Notes under the pieces: generated by a model
Told to the model about the DNA's origin: nothing
The model's input: the letters and a program-made list of their open reading frames with translations, nothing else
Databases searched by the model: none
Made by a program: the position numbers and the translations under genes
In this document: piece after piece, positions 1 to 8,287 of the stretch
Layout of the letters: every line of letters starts with the position of its first letter
How positions within the stretch are numbered: the first letter of the stretch is position 1
Source of the DNA: [Borrelia] turdi
GTDB lineage: Bacteria; Spirochaetota; Spirochaetia; Borreliales; Borreliaceae
DNA length: 51,049 bases
Reading direction: 5' to 3'
NCBI RefSeq assembly: GCF_008828755.2
Contig: NZ_QBLM01000003.1
Span: forward strand, 1 to 51,049

Positions 1-1
1 T

Positions 2-577
2 TTAGAAACAGATAATATAGAAGATATAAACTTAAAATTAGAAACAATTCCTAAGAAAATAGAAGAAGAAAAAGAAAAAGAAGATACAGAAATAGCTAAA
101 ATTGCTGATGCGGGATTTGATTTTATAGATTCTTCTCTAGTTGAGCCTTTTGAAACTCTTGAAGAAGAGGAGCAAATGAGATTGAAAAGAATATTTTACT
201 CATCTTTAAATTACGAAACAGACAAAATAAATACATTAAAAGAAATTACTGGAAAAATTACAAAAAATCTTAAAACCAGGGAGACAGTTATAAAATTTTT
301 CTTTCTGACAGCACGGAGGATTCAATGGCTTATAGAAGATATAAAATCATTACAAGCCACATTAAAAAAAGATGAATTACACTCTCCAAACAAAGAGCTA
401 GCCGCAAGGCTACTAATACAATTAGAAAGTAGATTAAAGGCAAAACAAAAATATAAGAAAATTTTAAATAACACTATTAGGGCTTACAATCAAGACTTAG
501 GCGGCATTAAAACCAGTAAGGAAAAACTATTAAAACACATAAATAAAAATTATAATAAAGAACTTGATTTTATGTAG
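2..577 (+). CDS. PFam54 surface lipoprotein, BBA73-like (P35-type antigen), 5' end outside window
   Basis: The frame is open from base 2 and no start is visible, so the signal peptide and lipobox lie upstream of the window; about 191 C-terminal residues remain. Visible are an acidic, Glu/Lys-rich stretch and then the family signature FYSSLNY shortly after an EEEEQMRLKR segment, followed by amphipathic helices. PFam54 proteins (CspA/BBA68, BBA64-BBA73) are helical outer-surface lipoproteins; some members bind factor H, others have unclear roles. Position at the outer end of the array and the EEEEQMRLKR motif point to the BBA73 orthologue. An internal ATG at 176 is not the real start. The gene is followed by a hairpin with a T-run. 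Family assignment is firm; orthologue assignment is likely. Confidence 0.85.
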   Translation, partial: LETDNIEDINLKLETIPKKIEEEKEKEDTEIAKIADAGFDFIDSSLVEPFETLEEEEQMRLKRIFYSSLNYETDKINTLKEITGKITKNLKTRETVIKFFFLTARRIQWLIEDIKSLQATLKKDELHSPNKELAARLLIQLESRLKAKQKYKKILNNTIRAYNQDLGGIKTSKEKLLKHINKNYNKELDFM

Positions 578-631
578 ATCACCTATTAATAAAACAAAAA
601 AAAATTAATACGTTGCACTTAATGTTTTTCA

Positions 632-661
632 AAAGAGAAGAATTAACTTCTCTTTTTTTTT
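632..661 (+). terminator. Rho-independent terminator after the BBA73-like gene
   Basis: A nine-pair stem (AAAGAGAAG with CTTCTCTTT) with a short AT loop runs directly into a run of T residues. It ends the partial PFam54 gene and separates it from the next array member. Confidence 0.8.
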
Positions 662-816
662 TATGCACTTAATTTAAATTCAAGCCAAAAACAATAATGT
701 CTTTTTATTTTTATAAAAGTTTAAATTTAAACTTTAAATAATTTGATATACATTTGTAATATGTACTAAGAATTATTTTGTATTACATTATTACATTTTT
801 ATAAAAGGAGAATATT

Positions 817-1536
817 TTGAAAAAAAATGATTTAATATTAACTAATATTGTCATTGCAACATTTCTTTTGTGTTCTTGTAGTTTGTTTCAAGGACCAATA
901 ACACAAAGAATATCAACACAAATAAAAAGATTTAAAGAAGAAGTAGAACAATACAAGGACCAAACTGAAGACTCTGATCAGTTTGGAATGAAATATTCGG
1001 TCTTTAATACAGATACAACTGTCCTTAAGCTTTCAAAGCTCAGCTCAGACTCAAAAAAAGAGGAAAGGTTACTATTTTACTCTTCTTTGAATTACAATAA
1101 AGAAAGAATTGTAAGCTTCGGGAAAATACTCACACAACTTTACAAACAACAAGAACACCATAAACTAATTGAAGAAGTTGTCAAAGTGGGATATTCCAAC
1201 ATTCAAAAAAGCCTTGAAGAGATAATTTTAAAAATATCTGATGACAAAGATGAATTAAAAAAACTAGGCAAAGAAAACTTAAAAACTCTTGAGACTGCAA
1301 TAAAAGAACTTTTTGAAATAAAACAAAATTGGATCGAAAAGGTAGATGAGATTATTCTCTACTACAACGAAAATTTAAAAAAAATTAAAGAAGATGTTGA
1401 AAGTCTAGCAGAACACATTAGATGTAAAATTAACCCGGAAAAATATGACACAACAGATGCAATTGCAAAAATAAAAGAAATATTAAATCCTAATTATAAT
1501 TTACCAAACTTAACAATACCTGGGAGTCAAAATTGA
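817..1536 (+). CDS. PFam54 surface lipoprotein, variable array member
   Basis: 239 residues with a spirochaetal lipoprotein signal peptide: hydrophobic core, then lipobox LLCSC, giving a lipidated Cys near residue 20. The mature part has a DQFGMKYSVF segment shared with BBA64 and BBA65, the signature FYSSLNYN near residue 90, and a helical C-terminal half ending in NLTIPGSQN. The start is a TTG at 817, six bases after a GGAG ribosome-binding site; no ATG is suitably placed. It is one of only two genes between the BBA73-like and BBA66-like genes, where B31 has several (BBA68-72). Likely function is surface-exposed host interaction. Whether it binds factor H like CspA cannot be told by eye, and a one-to-one B31 orthologue is not clear. 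Confidence 0.85.
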   Translation: MKKNDLILTNIVIATFLLCSCSLFQGPITQRISTQIKRFKEEVEQYKDQTEDSDQFGMKYSVFNTDTTVLKLSKLSSDSKKEERLLFYSSLNYNKERIVSFGKILTQLYKQQEHHKLIEEVVKVGYSNIQKSLEEIILKISDDKDELKKLGKENLKTLETAIKELFEIKQNWIEKVDEIILYYNENLKKIKEDVESLAEHIRCKINPEKYDTTDAIAKIKEILNPNYNLPNLTIPGSQN

Positions 1537-1616
1537 ATATGCTAAGACTTAAGCATTTTGATTTTATATACATTTAAAATCAAACAATCTAATACATTTT
1601 TTAAAAGGAGAATACT

Positions 1617-2339
1617 TTGGAAAAGTACAAAATAAAGTTTATTAAACTAGCAACAACATTACTTTTGTGTTCATGTAATTTATTTGACTCAAATCAAAAA
1701 ATTGCCGAGAAAATAGAAAAAATAATAAAACCTGTAGTAGAAAAAATAGAAAGCGACAAAAACGAAAATGAATTAGGCCTTGGCGAAATAGAAAGTATTT
1801 TTATTCTTGTTAGAGGAAAAGATGAATTCTCTAAAGAGTACAAAAGACAATTTTATTCATCTCTTGAGTACAATAAAACAAGAATTAAAAACATATTAGA
1901 AATTTTATATAGAGCTTTAACATTAGAAAATGTTAGTAGAGTAGCTTTTAAACTGGAAAACGATTCAACACGATGGTTTGAACTTTTAAAGTTAATTGGG
2001 TTAATAATCGACAGGGGGTCAATTTTTATTCAAAATCCACTAGAAATTGCTATTCTTGACATATATAAAAGAAAAGACGATCTTATTAATTTTCATAACA
2101 AAGAAAAATTAAAAGAGATTAAAGATAAAATAAACAAAATTCTGAGCATAAAGCAACAATGGATTAAAAATATAGACAAAATTATTATTACTTACAATGA
2201 TAATGTAAAACTTCAAGGCAATTTTCAAAAATTAGAAGCTTATCTGAAAACAACCTATGAAAATACATTAAAGCCGGACTCAAATGAAATTTACGATTTA
2301 ATGATAGAAATTGGAAGGGATTTGCAAGAAAACTTATAA
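1617..2339 (+). CDS. PFam54 surface lipoprotein, second variable array member
   Basis: 240 residues. Signal peptide with lipobox LLLCSC (lipidated Cys near residue 20), then a charged tether of KIEKI repeats, the family signature RQFYSSLEYN near residue 81, and long amphipathic helices. The start is TTG at 1617 after AAAAGGAG, with a leader almost identical to that of the preceding gene (AAAAGGAGAATA at both), suggesting duplication of gene plus leader. The gap to the previous gene is only 80 bases with no obvious terminator, so the two may be co-transcribed. It occupies the position where CspA-clade genes lie in other strains, so complement-regulator binding is a reasonable but untested guess. 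Confidence 0.85.
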   Translation: MEKYKIKFIKLATTLLLCSCNLFDSNQKIAEKIEKIIKPVVEKIESDKNENELGLGEIESIFILVRGKDEFSKEYKRQFYSSLEYNKTRIKNILEILYRALTLENVSRVAFKLENDSTRWFELLKLIGLIIDRGSIFIQNPLEIAILDIYKRKDDLINFHNKEKLKEIKDKINKILSIKQQWIKNIDKIIITYNDNVKLQGNFQKLEAYLKTTYENTLKPDSNEIYDLMIEIGRDLQENL

Positions 2340-2350
2340 GTAGGCTTCAA

Positions 2351-2383
2351 AAAAAGAGCAAAAGATTTTTGCTCTTTTTTTTT
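2351..2383 (+). terminator. Rho-independent terminator after PFam54 pair
   Basis: Stem AAAAAGAGCAAAA with TTTTTGCTCTTTTT followed by a T-run, beginning 12 bases after the stop codon of the upstream PFam54 gene. Confidence 0.85.
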
Positions 2384-2486
2384 ATTTATATGTATTAATT
2401 ATTTCTTAATTTGAACTATCTTTTTATTAATTAGTAATTAATTTTAATTATTAAAATTTATTAAAAAGAAATAAAGGAATAATATC

Positions 2487-3743
2487 TTGAAAATTAAACC
2501 ATTAATAAATCTAAAATGCATAACCTTGTTTTTATTCTCTTGCACGGTTGAGGCCAACCTAGACGAAGATTATAAAAATAAAGTGGCAGAACTTCTAAAT
2601 AGCACAACAAATGATCAAGCAGAACTAAGTATTAACACAAATTCAAATGCTGCTAAAAATCAAACAAACACCAATAAAGTGGCAAATTCAGCGGGCGTGC
2701 AAAAACAAGCACAATCAATAAAAAATAAAGGATTGCAAAACCTCTCGCAACAAAAAGTTGATCTAGCTAATCTAGCTAATCTGCCTAAATCAAAAAATCC
2801 GGTTGCTCCGGTTAATACGGCTACATCAAATAAAAACACACAAGTAAAAGTAGTAACGCCGCCAAAACAAATAGCATCTACACGAACGGTGAAACCTGTG
2901 TCTAGAAAGACAACAAAAACTCATGGCAAAAGAATTAATATTCCCCGAAAACATGCCCTTTATTCTGGAGATAGTCAACCAATAAGCCAGACAAGCTTTA
3001 GCGACTTACAAAGCAACAATTTTTCTGCAAATTACAGACAAGCTCAACCAAGCGCTGTCCAAGCATTTTCCGGTGATACTAGATTTCAAACGATAAAAAA
3101 TGACTTTCTTGTAAGAATTTCTGAGGAAAAAAACAAAATACACAACAACGGATTTAGAGAAACTTACGATCAGTTTAAAATGAAAGATTCTGCATTTACT
3201 CTATTAGATGTTATTTCAAATGCTCAAGTTTTTGATCGAAGTTACGCACCAAAACTTAGCTCTTACGCACCAGAAGCAGAAAATAATAGAAATAAATTCT
3301 ATGCGATGATGGATTTTGATCAATCTAAAATCACACAATTTGGATCAATGATGGAAATCCTTTTCCAGGAGGATAAAAATCACGACCTAATCAGATCATT
3401 AATAAGATCAGGGCTTGGAATACAAATATCTTTAGACTTCGCAATAGAAGAAATAGAGAAAAAAACTGAAACCTTTTTCCAAGAATATTTAAGAAGTAGA
3501 ACTAATGGCTTTGATTTTAGCAATAAGATTCAAGATCTTGAATCAAAACTAAATTCAATACTAAATAAAAAAACCGAATGGTCTAGACAAGTTGACACCC
3601 TTATTAGCAATGTGCAACATAATTCAAACCTAAAAGATCCTCAATCTTTAGCGCAATATATTGAGGCTAAATATTTAGATAAAATGAAAGATATTCGTCG
3701 GTTTGTTCTTAACACATACATTGACATAACAAATTTCAAATAG
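2487..3743 (+). CDS. PFam54 surface lipoprotein BBA66-like
   Basis: 418 residues, by far the longest array member, matching BBA66 in length and order. The signal peptide ends in LFSCTVEAN (lipobox LFSC). Residues about 20-190 are a low-complexity tether rich in Asn, Gln, Ser and Thr with basic patches; the helical PFam54 domain follows, with DQFKMKDSAF and a degenerate signature FYAMMDFD near residue 272. The start is TTG at 2487 after AAAGGAAT. BBA66 is known from B31 as an outer-surface lipoprotein important for transmission from tick to mammal; that role is transferred by homology. The unusually long tether suggests that the domain stands well off the membrane. Terminator at 3786-3819. Confidence 0.9.
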   Translation: MKIKPLINLKCITLFLFSCTVEANLDEDYKNKVAELLNSTTNDQAELSINTNSNAAKNQTNTNKVANSAGVQKQAQSIKNKGLQNLSQQKVDLANLANLPKSKNPVAPVNTATSNKNTQVKVVTPPKQIASTRTVKPVSRKTTKTHGKRINIPRKHALYSGDSQPISQTSFSDLQSNNFSANYRQAQPSAVQAFSGDTRFQTIKNDFLVRISEEKNKIHNNGFRETYDQFKMKDSAFTLLDVISNAQVFDRSYAPKLSSYAPEAENNRNKFYAMMDFDQSKITQFGSMMEILFQEDKNHDLIRSLIRSGLGIQISLDFAIEEIEKKTETFFQEYLRSRTNGFDFSNKIQDLESKLNSILNKKTEWSRQVDTLISNVQHNSNLKDPQSLAQYIEAKYLDKMKDIRRFVLNTYIDITNFK

Positions 3744-3785
3744 TTTATTTAAAATAAGAAAACAAACTATTTTACAAAAATTTTA

Positions 3786-3819
3786 AAAAAAGAAAAGGTC
3801 TAACCTTTTCTTTTTTTTA
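3786..3819 (+). terminator. Rho-independent terminator after the BBA66-like gene
   Basis: Stem AAAAGAAAAGGT with ACCTTTTCTTTT and a three-base loop, followed by T residues, about 45 bases after the stop codon. Confidence 0.85.
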
Positions 3820-3912
3820 TTGTTCAATTTAAAATTTGAACTAAATTTAAATAATTAAGTATTATTTTTAAATAATTAAAATTACTTAAAATTTTTATTA
3901 AAGGATTAAATT

Positions 3913-4761
3913 TTGAATGCGGAAAAATTATCAATATTTATAACATTGGCAATAATAACATTTTTCTCTTGTAAGCTACACTATGAAGATAATCAGAGCA
4001 AATTAGCAAGTTTTACAGAAACAACATACGATGAATTAAATTCTCAGCAAACTATAAAAAAACAAGAACATCAAAGATCAACAAAAGACTCAAAAACCCC
4101 AAAAGAGCAAAAAGACATAGTTTGCAAGCTTTTTGAAATCCTAAAAAGAGAAATGACAATAATAAAAAAAGACAAACTTCAAAAAGAAATACCTAGTCAA
4201 TTTGGACTAAAAAATAGCATGTTTGAAATAATCAATGTTTACAAAACAAACCTTCAAACTGGAGCAAAACTCAGAGAAAAAATGAACTCAAGCTTAATAG
4301 ACGCTCAAAGAATGAGAAGGCAATTTTATTCATCATTAAGCTACAACACTACTGACATTTTTAATTTATCAGAGATTGTAAACAAGCTTTACAAGAACCC
4401 AAAAACCCATGAAACAATAAAAAAAATGTTGGGGGGCATGCAAATTCAACAAAGATTTGAAGTTGCGCTTGAAGATTTAGCAATTAACATGAAGAGATTA
4501 AAAGAAAATACTTTTAATAAAAAAACTTTAGAAGAAATTTACACAACAATTGTTGATTTACTCAAAATAAAAAAAGAATGGCTAAATACAATAGAAAGAT
4601 TAATTGTAAGTTCAAACGCTACTTTAGAGCTGCAAAACAATATAGAAAAGCTTAATGACCATATCCAAAAGACATACAAAGATAAGATGGTTTCTCTTTG
4701 CTTTAAGTCTGAACAAGCATTAACTTACTTAGACACATTATTTAAACTCAATAATAATTAA
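3913..4761 (+). CDS. PFam54 surface lipoprotein BBA65-like
   Basis: 282 residues, the length I recall for BBA65. Signal peptide with lipobox FFSC (Cys near 20), a charged linker, PSQFGLKNSMF near residue 96, the signature RQFYSSLSYN near residue 137, then helices. The start is TTG at 3913; an ATG at 3917 is out of frame. The ribosome-binding site is AAAGGAT. The leader of about 20 bases before the start (ACTTAAAATTTTTATT) is repeated almost exactly before the next gene, so the two probably share a promoter type. In B31 this gene lies in the same order next to BBA64. Function unknown; surface location by family. Confidence 0.88.
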   Translation: MNAEKLSIFITLAIITFFSCKLHYEDNQSKLASFTETTYDELNSQQTIKKQEHQRSTKDSKTPKEQKDIVCKLFEILKREMTIIKKDKLQKEIPSQFGLKNSMFEIINVYKTNLQTGAKLREKMNSSLIDAQRMRRQFYSSLSYNTTDIFNLSEIVNKLYKNPKTHETIKKMLGGMQIQQRFEVALEDLAINMKRLKENTFNKKTLEEIYTTIVDLLKIKKEWLNTIERLIVSSNATLELQNNIEKLNDHIQKTYKDKMVSLCFKSEQALTYLDTLFKLNNN

Positions 4762-4928
4762 AAAATTTATATAAAAATAAAACCTTAAACCTAAAGGGGG
4801 GCTTTTGCTCTCTTTTTTTTTGAATTTTATTTTGTACAATAATAATTTTGAATTAAAGTTATTAATTAGGTAATTAAAATTTTTAATTAAAAATTAATTA
4901 CTTAAAATTTTTATTGAAGGATACTATT

Positions 4929-5849
4929 TTGAAAAATAATAAATTATTTGCAATATTTTTATTGCATATATTAAGTGCGCTAATTTTGCTTTCTTGCTCG
5001 CTAGAAGTTACCAATGACGATGATGAAAAAGAAAAAAATGAAAAAGCAAATATAAAAATAACTAAAAAAGAAAATAAATCATCAAAGATTAAAAAAATGT
5101 CTAAAAGCAGTAAACATAAAAACTCAAAAGCGGACAATCTGCCTGTTGGGGGTCCTGTTGCTGTTAGTAAGTTAAAAAATCAACATAATGCTAATAATTC
5201 AAAGCAAATAATAGATCCTGAGGTTCAAGAGTTAATAAGAAAAATATTAGAAAGAGCTGCAGATATTAATCAAATAATCGACTTTGATTCTAACAGGAAC
5301 GAACCTGATGACCAATTTGGAATGAAAAAAGACGTATTTAGTAAAATATTTTTCAGTTCAAATGCAACAGTAACTCTTGATAAAAACGAATATCTAGCTG
5401 AAAGAAGAATGATTTACACATCTTTAAAGTTCCAAAAAGCCGCAATTTCTGGTATTGGAAAAATTTTATCAAAACTCAGCCAAGATTCAAACTACCTAGG
5501 CTTAGCTAAAGAAATACTTATAAACAGAGGCTTTAGCATCCAATTAGCAATAGAAAAAACCAACTTTAAAATATGGGATGTAAAAGACAAGATACAACAA
5601 CTAAACAAATCTAACTTGAAAGCACTCTACTATGATTTTAACAAACTTATACAAGTTAAAGAAAATTGGATAAAAGATGTAGATGACATGATTACTGAAT
5701 ACAATAATAATCCTGAACTAAAAACTAACATTGCAAGATTAAATGACTACTTAAATTCAAAAAATCCAAAAGCCCTATTAATAGATATGCGTAGTGTAAT
5801 TTTAAATTTAAAAAATAAAATCACCAATATTCTTGCCCCAATTCAGTAA
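4929..5849 (+). CDS. PFam54 lipoprotein P35, BBA64-like
   Basis: About 306 residues from TTG at 4929. A TTG 15 bases upstream (4914) gives a longer form, but it overlaps the GAAGGA ribosome-binding site (4916-4921) that is correctly spaced for 4929, as in the paralogues. The signal peptide ends LILLSC. A very basic, Lys/Ser-rich tether (residues about 30-65) is followed by DDQFGMKKDVF, a variant signature MIYTSLKF, and helices. BBA64 (P35) is a surface lipoprotein needed for efficient transmission from infected ticks and is strongly temperature and host regulated in B31; this is transferred by homology. It closes the PFam54 array and is followed by a strong terminator. Confidence 0.9.
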   Translation: MKNNKLFAIFLLHILSALILLSCSLEVTNDDDEKEKNEKANIKITKKENKSSKIKKMSKSSKHKNSKADNLPVGGPVAVSKLKNQHNANNSKQIIDPEVQELIRKILERAADINQIIDFDSNRNEPDDQFGMKKDVFSKIFFSSNATVTLDKNEYLAERRMIYTSLKFQKAAISGIGKILSKLSQDSNYLGLAKEILINRGFSIQLAIEKTNFKIWDVKDKIQQLNKSNLKALYYDFNKLIQVKENWIKDVDDMITEYNNNPELKTNIARLNDYLNSKNPKALLIDMRSVILNLKNKITNILAPIQ

Positions 5850-5867
5850 TATTGGTTTGATATCCAC

Positions 5868-5905
5868 AAAGAAAAAGGCCTTATTGGTCTTTTTCTTTTT
5901 TTTTT
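5868..5905 (+). terminator. Terminator between the BBA64-like gene and lp6.6
   Basis: Stem AAAGAAAAAGGCC with GGTCTTTTTCTTT and a TTATT loop, then a long T-run. It lies between convergent genes and has T residues only on the BBA64 side. Confidence 0.85.
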
Positions 5906-5953
5906 AAATAAATTGCTAGAATTGAATTCTTGATTAATTAAAGGTAAAGCTTA

Positions 5954-6151
5954 TTACTTTTTAATTGACTTCATAGGTTGTTTAGTTGATTTCATAGGTT
6001 GTTTAGTTGATTTCATAGACTTGTCTGACATTGGAGTTGTAACTTTTGAATCCTCATCAATAACATTTTCCATCTCATCTGAGATTGTTGTAGTTTCGCA
6101 AGCAACAAATAATATTGCACTCAAAAACATAGCATACATTAATTTTGTCAT
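5954..6151 (-). CDS. lp6.6: Lipoprotein Lp6.6 (BBA62)
   Basis: 65 residues. Signal peptide MTKLMYAMFLSAILFVAC gives a lipidated Cys at residue 18; the mature part is a short acidic peptide ending in two copies of MKSTKQP and a partial third. It matches Lp6.6, a small periplasmic-side outer-membrane lipoprotein found in B31 outer-membrane protein complexes and favoured in the tick phase. The 21-base repeats (5972-5992 and 5993-6013) encode the heptapeptides and could vary in copy number by slippage without changing frame. The ribosome-binding site is AAGGAG about 8 bases before ATG. It is transcribed alone, convergent with the PFam54 array. Confidence 0.93.
   Translation of the reverse strand: MTKLMYAMFLSAILFVACETTTISDEMENVIDEDSKVTTPMSDKSMKSTKQPMKSTKQPMKSIKK
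5972..6013 (-). repeat. 21-base tandem repeat in lp6.6
   Basis: Two identical 21-base units (5972-5992 and 5993-6013) followed by a partial third copy, encoding MKSTKQP heptapeptides at the lipoprotein C terminus. The unit length keeps frame. Confidence 0.9.
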
Positions 6152-6400
6152 TATTTAATTCTCCTTATTTAAAAATTTATATCATATTAAAATATAATTT
6201 TAAAATAATCAATATTAATTAGTTTTTTATTTTAAATAAAAAATATTCTAAAACGATTTAGAAACTATTGATAAAATATGTATAAAATGATATTCTATGT
6301 AAATAAATTTGGACTGAGGAATAATTAAATTACTATATGCAAACAACTTTGAGTATCTTAAAAAAGAATTTAAGCTATTTAAATATTACAAGAGATAAAT

Positions 6401-7021
6401 ATGAATGCGATTAAAAATCTAATTTACAAAAGTGAATATACAAAGCCTTTAAACCCTATTTTTTGTACACAATTTTACATTAGAACTTATAACATAGATT
6501 CAAATGCAACAATTGAAATAAAATCAGAAGCACAATATTTAGACCAATACGACAAAATTACACTAACAAAAGGTAAGCTAAAATCAATAAGCATATTGGC
6601 TCACAAAAATAGTATGGATAAAAGGGGTTTAAAAAACCTACTTAAATTAAAAACCCATAAAGATTTTATTTATTTATATGAAAATAATTACATAAGATGT
6701 TGTTTAAATTTTGAAGATAAATATAAAAGGGAAATCAATTTAATGCCTTTGTTTCATTACCACAGTCTATTAAGCATAAACAAAGCAATCCTAAACAAAG
6801 ATAAATCCGGTGATTTGCAATTTGGAAGCTCATTTTACGTGTCAACCAACTACAGTTGGAAGTATCTAAGCTTTAGTAAATTTCAAAAAAGCTTAAACAA
6901 AGTTAAACTTATTTACTCTCCTTATTCTAATAAAAAATATTACATTAAAATCAGCCAAAACATTTACAATACGCTAAAAATACTAACCAATGCTTTAAAA
7001 TTAAAAGAATTCATAAAATAG
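6401..7021 (+). CDS. BBA61-like protein, apparent signal-less paralogue of P27
   Basis: 206 residues beginning MNAIKNLIYKS after a weak AGAGAT ribosome-binding site. There is no hydrophobic signal or lipobox. The middle and end resemble P27 at 7375-8190: TKGKLKSISIL aligns with TKGEVESLSIL, then similarly spaced Leu/Lys-rich segments, a hydrophobic strand before INLMP versus INIML, and a C-terminal LKILTNALKLKEFI versus LLEIITNINGLKSII. This suggests an old tandem duplication in which the export signal was lost or never captured. Function unknown. It is followed by two consecutive hairpins. A short reading frame just upstream (from an ATG at 6336) has no convincing ribosome-binding site. Confidence 0.75.
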   Translation: MNAIKNLIYKSEYTKPLNPIFCTQFYIRTYNIDSNATIEIKSEAQYLDQYDKITLTKGKLKSISILAHKNSMDKRGLKNLLKLKTHKDFIYLYENNYIRCCLNFEDKYKREINLMPLFHYHSLLSINKAILNKDKSGDLQFGSSFYVSTNYSWKYLSFSKFQKSLNKVKLIYSPYSNKKYYIKISQNIYNTLKILTNALKLKEFIK

Positions 7022-7063
7022 TTTTAAAAAACTAAATTTATCAAACACTTCCCACACACGTTT

Positions 7064-7094
7064 CAAAGAGGCTCTCTACTGCGAGTCCTCTTTG
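7064..7094 (+). terminator. Hairpin after the BBA61-like gene
   Basis: Stem CAAAGAGGCTC with GAG-T-CCTCTTTG (one bulged base) closing on an eight-base loop, 43 bases after the stop codon. No long T-run, so termination is likely but not certain. Confidence 0.6.
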
Positions 7095-7374
7095 TATAAA
7101 TTTAAATAAACATAAAAATTCATCTTCTAAAATATGAACTATACTTTAAAAATATTTATAATTCTATTATCAAAACAGTAGCGTATTAAGAAATAAAAAT
7201 ATACTACTTTTTAACTACCTCCAAAGAAGTTCTTTTATTTTATTAGAGAACTTCTTTTTATAAAGATCAATACCTAATCTTTTTTTAAAAAATTAATCTA
7301 ATAAAACTTAAAAATTGCTTATTAATAATTTGTTAATATTGTATAATAAATATATAAAGGATAAGGAGCAATAA
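7095..7374 (+). other. Intergenic region before P27 with a second terminator-like hairpin
   Basis: No protein gene seen. A second hairpin (AAAGAAGTTCT with AGAACTTCTTT, 7223-7257) ends in T residues. A possible -10 (TATACT near 7140) precedes it, so a short non-coding transcript of about 100 bases is possible but unproven. The last 50 bases hold the P27 promoter region, rich in A and T, and a GGAG ribosome-binding site. Confidence 0.4.
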
Positions 7375-8190
7375 ATGGGTAAAAAGGTTATTTTAATATT
7401 ACTAGGAATTTTAATCTTATCCTGCAGTCTGTTTACACATGAAAAAGAAAAAACTATAAAACAACAAATTATAGAAGACATAGCCAAAAAAACTATAAAA
7501 CAACAAATTGTAGAAGACATAGCCAAAAAAACACCAATCTCTGAAGTATCAATTCAAAAAGTAGAAATAAGACAATCAAATCAAAACCCAACAAGCATTG
7601 AAGATTACTACAAACAAAATTATCCAATTCAAACATTCACTATTAATTTTAGCATCAACAGAGAAAATGAATTCCAACAAGAAGAAGATAAAATCTTGTC
7701 TACAAAAGGAGAAGTAGAGTCTTTGAGCATCTTAATAAATAAAAAATTGCTAGACTCAAAAAACTTAGTACCGCCAACTTTTAAAAAACTTAAAGAGATA
7801 AAAAATATTGAAAATCTTTTCCAAAATCAAGAACTATTTTTTGTTTTGAACCTTAAAAACAAAAATAATAACAATGTTATTAACATTATGCTCAATCCTC
7901 CAAACGACATCTTTAAACCTAAAGATTATGTTTTACTAGGCATTAAAGATATAATTAAAAAAGGTATAAGTCAGGAGTACTTAAATCCTATTTATAGATT
8001 TCAAATAAAAAATAAAAAAGATTACCATTCAATAGATTACAACAAAGTGTCCATTACCGAAAAAAGCATAGAATTAGACCTGCTGCCTCACAATCAAATC
8101 TTTAAAATGAATAAAAATTTTATTAAACTCTTAGAAATAATAACAAACATAAACGGTCTAAAATCAATAATTCAAAAAGAATATATCTGA
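7375..8190 (+). CDS. Surface lipoprotein P27 (BBA60)
   Basis: 271 residues; ATG after AAGGAG. Signal peptide with lipobox LILSC (Cys17). Residues 26-51 are two copies of a 13-residue unit beginning KTIKQQI, from a 39-base direct repeat (7450-7488 and 7489-7527). The rest is a mixed alpha/beta domain with no named motif. P27 is a known surface-exposed lipoprotein of B31 lp54 whose function is not settled. The preceding gene looks like a signal-less relative. The next gene, another small lipoprotein, lies 97 bases downstream past an AT-rich hairpin, so the two may be linked in expression. Confidence 0.88.
   Translation: MGKKVILILLGILILSCSLFTHEKEKTIKQQIIEDIAKKTIKQQIVEDIAKKTPISEVSIQKVEIRQSNQNPTSIEDYYKQNYPIQTFTINFSINRENEFQQEEDKILSTKGEVESLSILINKKLLDSKNLVPPTFKKLKEIKNIENLFQNQELFFVLNLKNKNNNNVINIMLNPPNDIFKPKDYVLLGIKDIIKKGISQEYLNPIYRFQIKNKKDYHSIDYNKVSITEKSIELDLLPHNQIFKMNKNFIKLLEIITNINGLKSIIQKEYI
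7450..7527 (+). repeat. 39-base direct repeat in the P27 gene
   Basis: Two adjacent 39-base units, nearly identical, encoding KTIKQQI(I/V)EDIAK twice just after the lipidated N terminus. Frame-preserving, so copy number could change the tether length. Confidence 0.85.
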
Positions 8191-8205
8191 GATATATTAA
8201 GCTTG

Positions 8206-8254
8206 TAATTATATATCATTTAATTGATTAATTAAATTAAATGATATATAATTA
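8206..8254. repeat. 20-bp AT-rich inverted repeat between P27 and BBA59-like genes
   Basis: Perfect 20-base arms (8206-8225 and 8235-8254) with a nine-base spacer, entirely A/T apart from one base pair. It begins 16 bases after the P27 stop codon. It could be a terminator, a transcript-stabilising hairpin or a protein site; it has no clean T-run. Confidence 0.8.
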
Positions 8255-8287
8255 AAATTAAATTGCCCAGGTTAAAGGAATGATTAA

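Noticed and set aside
4790..4820. Terminator after the BBA65-like gene
   Set aside because: There is a GGGGGGCTTTTGCTC stretch with a T-run, but no left arm complementary to it; possibly a degraded copy of the hairpin at 2351.
4914..4928. Upstream TTG start for the BBA64-like gene
   Set aside because: It overlaps the ribosome-binding site used for TTG 4929 and disagrees with the paralogues.
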